64,000 bases of DNA from Nitrobacter sp. NHB1. GTDB taxonomy: Bacteria; Pseudomonadota; Alphaproteobacteria; Rhizobiales; Xanthobacteraceae. Below the pieces are notes generated by a model. It saw only the letters and a program-made list of their open reading frames with translations, did not search any database and was not told the DNA's origin. The stretch covers positions 1,116,001 to 1,180,000 of the forward strand of contig NZ_JBAMDA010000001.1 in the NCBI RefSeq assembly GCF_036964665.1. The letters run 5' to 3'. The position numbers and the translations under genes are program-made. This document shows positions 61,606 through 64,000 of this stretch, piece by piece (position 1 is the stretch's first letter; every line of letters begins with the position of its first letter).

Positions 61606-64000
61606 CTAGCATTTGGCGACGTTCGGCGGACACTTCTTGGCCGCAGGCGCGGCACGATGTGGCGGTGGCGCCGGACGGGCGACCGGCGCCGGCCGTGGGG
61701 GGCGTGGGGCCGCCCGAGGCGGCGCGACAGGTCTCGGCGGCGGCGCAACGCGCCGCGGCGGAGCCATTCGCGAAGGTGCGGCGTGCGGCGCGGGCCGCGG
61801 TGGCCGGGCGACGCGTCGCGGCGGCGCAGGTCTCGGAGGCGCCGCCATCCTCCGCAATGGCGGGGCCGCGTGCGACACTGGAGCCGCGGGTCTTGCCGTT
61901 GGCCCGGCACGTCGTGGCGGAGACGCGGACCTTACGGTCGGAGCAGCCCGCGGCGGAGGCGTATGTGGAGGCGCGACAGCTGTTGGAGTGCTTCGGGATG
62001 ATGGTCCCGGCCTTCGGAGTTGCGGGTGAATTTGCGGTTTCCGCGCTGAAGTTGCGGCGCCGGGTTTTGACACAGCCCGTGGCGCGGCTGGGCTTGGCAC
62101 AACACCACCCCGTCGGACGCTCGGCGATGGTCGAACACCGGAAACTGGTGCCGTCCCAGGACCAGTGGCGGCGGGTTTTGGTGTCGACGCGCCCGGTTCC
62201 GGCGGCGTCCCTTTGGTACCGGGCACCGGCAGCGCGTTGGTCTTCGGAATCTGCTTGCTGGCCGAAGCCGAGCCCGACGCTGGCTTGCCAGGCTGCACCG
62301 CTGTCGCGGGCGGGTGCCCGGTCGTGGCCGGGGCCGTGGCAGGCGGAGTTGTAGCCGATTGCGGCTTAGCGGGCTGAGCCCGTGTGCCGCCAGCCTTAGG
62401 CATCGCACGGCGTGGTCCGGGCGGCTTGCCGGTACGTTCCGTAGCCGATCCAGCTTTCGCAGCCGGTTTAATGGACGCGCTCAGCGGGACTGGCGCTTTG
62501 CCTTGTTGAATCAGGGTTGCTTTCCGCATCACCGCGGCAGGTAGCCCGGGTCCTGCATGTGCAGCGGGCTGGCTGACCTGAACTTGCGCGGCCGGGTTTT
62601 GCACCGGAGCGGTCTTGTTGCCCGGCGCAACTTTGGGCGCCGCCGGGTTTATCAGAGGCGCCGCCGGATTTGCCGTGGTCGCGGGCGGCGAACGGTTGAT
62701 GACGTTGTTGATCACCGTAGTGTTGTGGATGTTGTTGAAGATGATGTTGTTCGGCGGCGGCTGCACATAAGCTGGGGCGCTTACATAGGCAGGTATCGGC
62801 ACGAACAACGGACTCGGCAGGTAGAACAATCCGATCGGCGGCGGCGGCGGCTCCAGCACCACGAAGTCCGGTGGCGGCGGCGGCAGGAAAAACACCGGCG
62901 GCGGTGGCGGCGGAGCAAAGTCGAAATCCGGATCGCTGAACATCAGCACCGGGCGGTCGACATAGACAATCTCATCCGGCGGCGGCGGCGGCACGTCGTA
63001 ATCCAGAGCCGTGAATGTTTGCGGCGGCTCGAGCGCAGCCGACAGAATCGCGAGCCTGCGCCGCGCATCAGCGGCATGGGGGCCGTGCGGATAGCGCCGC
63101 AAGTATGACCAGTAGGCGTCCGGCGTGTCGGCGCGATAGCTGCGCCGCCAGGTGATCGCCTCACGACGCGCCGCGACGATCGCCCTCACCCGCTTCGCCA
63201 TTGGATCGTGCGGATAGGCGGTAAGGAAATCCTCGTAGCCCTGCAAGGTGTCCCGATCGAGCGCCGCCAGATACGCGTCTGACGCACCGAGATCGCGGAT
63301 CGGTTTGTCGCGCACCGCCGCGACTTGATCAGGCGACGCGGTCGCTGGCGCATCCGGCGCGCGATCGAAGAACATGAACCGCGCATCGTCGACCTTCTGC
63401 GTGTCCCACGGCACCTGCGCGCCCTTGGTGTTCTCGTTGACGCGCAGACGCACCCGATTGAACAACTCGGGAAGCGGCAGGCCGCCGGTGCGGATCATTT
63501 CAGCGAGCGCCTGCGCGTAAACGCCGTATGGCCCCTGCTCTTCCGGCGCGACCGTACCCGGCGCAGCATTGAATGCGACCAGCATTCGCGGATTGGGTTC
63601 GACCAGGGCAAGGCCGCTTGCAATTGATCCATCTTCGACGAACGGCTGCTCGCGCGCGATATCCAGCACGACGATGCTGAGCTTCAACGGCAACGCCGTG
63701 AGTTGGTGCATGTAATCACCGATCCGCAAACCTTCGGTCGGGATATCGGTGTCATGCGTGATCGTCGAATCCACCGGAATGAAATAGTTCTCGCCCGCGT
63801 ACTGGACGCCGTAACCTGCGAGATACACCACCGCGACGGTATCAGGGCCCGATGCTTCCGCTTTCTTCACGAAGTCACGAAAAGCCCCGCGCAGCGTATC
63901 GCCGTCGAGATCGCGCGCGCCGCTGACATCGAACCCGGCCGCTTGCAGCGTCTGCGCGATAAGTCCACCATCATTGGCTGCGGTCGCGAGCGGAGCCTTG
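61606..64000 (-). CDS. Caspase-like (peptidase C14) pseudo-enzyme with proline-rich tail (5' end off window)
   Basis: At least 798 codons; translation is open at the right edge, so the start lies outside. The visible N-terminal part matches a caspase-like domain: FDVSGARDLDGDTLRGAFRD, AVVYLAGYGVQYAGENYFIPVDS, LSIVVLDIAREQPF and NAAPGTVAPEEQGPYGVYAQALAEMI. In active relatives GHG and DACR hold the His-Cys dyad; here they are GYG (Tyr at 63811-63813) and DIAR (Ala at 63655-63657). A central region with AYPHDPMAKRVRAIVAARREAI and YPHGPHAADARRRL resembles tetratricopeptide-like helices. The last 400 or so residues are extreme Pro/Ala-rich repeats. Confidence 0.85.
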   Translation of the reverse strand, partial: KAPLATAANDGGLIAQTLQAAGFDVSGARDLDGDTLRGAFRDFVKKAEASGPDTVAVVYLAGYGVQYAGENYFIPVDSTITHDTDIPTEGLRIGDYMHQLTALPLKLSIVVLDIAREQPFVEDGSIASGLALVEPNPRMLVAFNAAPGTVAPEEQGPYGVYAQALAEMIRTGGLPLPELFNRVRLRVNENTKGAQVPWDTQKVDDARFMFFDRAPDAPATASPDQVAAVRDKPIRDLGASDAYLAALDRDTLQGYEDFLTAYPHDPMAKRVRAIVAARREAITWRRSYRADTPDAYWSYLRRYPHGPHAADARRRLAILSAALEPPQTFTALDYDVPPPPPDEIVYVDRPVLMFSDPDFDFAPPPPPPVFFLPPPPPDFVVLEPPPPPIGLFYLPSPLFVPIPAYVSAPAYVQPPPNNIIFNNIHNTTVINNVINRSPPATTANPAAPLINPAAPKVAPGNKTAPVQNPAAQVQVSQPAAHAGPGLPAAVMRKATLIQQGKAPVPLSASIKPAAKAGSATERTGKPPGPRRAMPKAGGTRAQPAKPQSATTPPATAPATTGHPPATAVQPGKPASGSASASKQIPKTNALPVPGTKGTPPEPGASTPKPAATGPGTAPVSGVRPSPSVRRGGVVPSPAAPRAVSKPGAATSARKPQIHPQLRRPGPSSRSTPTAVAPPHTPPPRAAPTVRSASPPRRAGPTARPAAPVSHAAPPLRRMAAPPRPAPPRRVARPPRPAPHAAPSRMAPPRRVAPPPRPVAPPRAAPRPPRPAPVARPAPPPHRAAPAAKKCPPNVAKC

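Overview
The window is a chromosomal segment of an alphaproteobacterium, most likely of the Bradyrhizobium / Rhodopseudomonas / Nitrobacter / Afipia group (Nitrobacteraceae). The evidence is high-GC coding sequence, several conserved alphaproteobacterial gene orders (scpA-nagZ-SPOR-argS, eno/ftsB/pdhABC/lpd, tpiA-secG-pyrG-kdsA, trpDC-moaC-moeA-lexA-comEC, rpsB-tsf-pyrH-frr-uppS-cdsA-dxr-rseP-bamA-lpxD-fabZ-lpxA-lpxI-lpxB), a PdhB with an N-terminal lipoyl domain, an alphaproteobacterial SOS box (GAAC-N7-GAAC), and short palindromic repeats of the kind scattered through these genomes. I saw no rRNA, tRNA, CRISPR array, transposase or integrase gene.

Layout. 1-6.3 kb, minus strand: chromosome segregation (scpA, partial), cell-wall recycling (nagZ), a SPOR-domain membrane protein, argS and dgt. 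6.3-9.1 kb: an erpA-type Fe-S carrier and xthA on plus, then a secreted Sel1-repeat protein resembling ExoR and a C-terminal fragment of an IlvD/Edd dehydratase on minus. 9.1-15.1 kb: lpdA, pdhC, pdhB, pdhA and an FtsB/DivIC protein. 15.2-18.7 kb: an FMN reductase, a methyltransferase-like membrane protein and two divergent alpha/beta-hydrolase-like proteins. 18.7-20.7 kb: eno and queF. 20.6-22.7 kb: a small AT-rich island. 22.7-31.5 kb: an MFS transporter, kdsA, an oppositely oriented nirBD pair behind a sigma-54 promoter, pyrG, secG and tpiA. 31.7-39.2 kb: ppiD, trpD, trpC, moaC, an SPW-repeat protein, moeA and lexA. 39.2-46.6 kb: comEC, glnS, gltX and gltA. 46.6-61.4 kb: the lipid A / outer membrane / isoprenoid / translation cluster from lpxB back to rpsB. 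61.6-64 kb: a partial caspase-like protein with both expected catalytic residues replaced.

The most interesting locus is 20.58-22.72 kb. A gene for an anti-phage dCTP deaminase (AvcD/DCD-type: nucleotide-kinase-like N-terminus, zinc deaminase C-terminus) lies between two 106-bp direct copies of the 3' end of queF that differ at one base. This is the pattern left by site-specific integration into a gene's 3' end, in an element of about 2.03 kb with no integrase. It also carries a short divergent ORF and a 15-bp palindrome upstream of the defence gene, where a regulator or an antitoxin RNA could lie.

A second theme is dispersed palindromic repeats that enter coding genes. One family occurs three times, and one copy is read in frame inside the C-terminus of ComEC. 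A different repeat supplies the last residues and the stop codon of trpC. Other observations are a pseudo-caspase, a hydrolase-like protein with a cysteine at the nucleophile elbow, a triplicated 14-mer just upstream of tpiA, and a long inverted repeat upstream of moeA.
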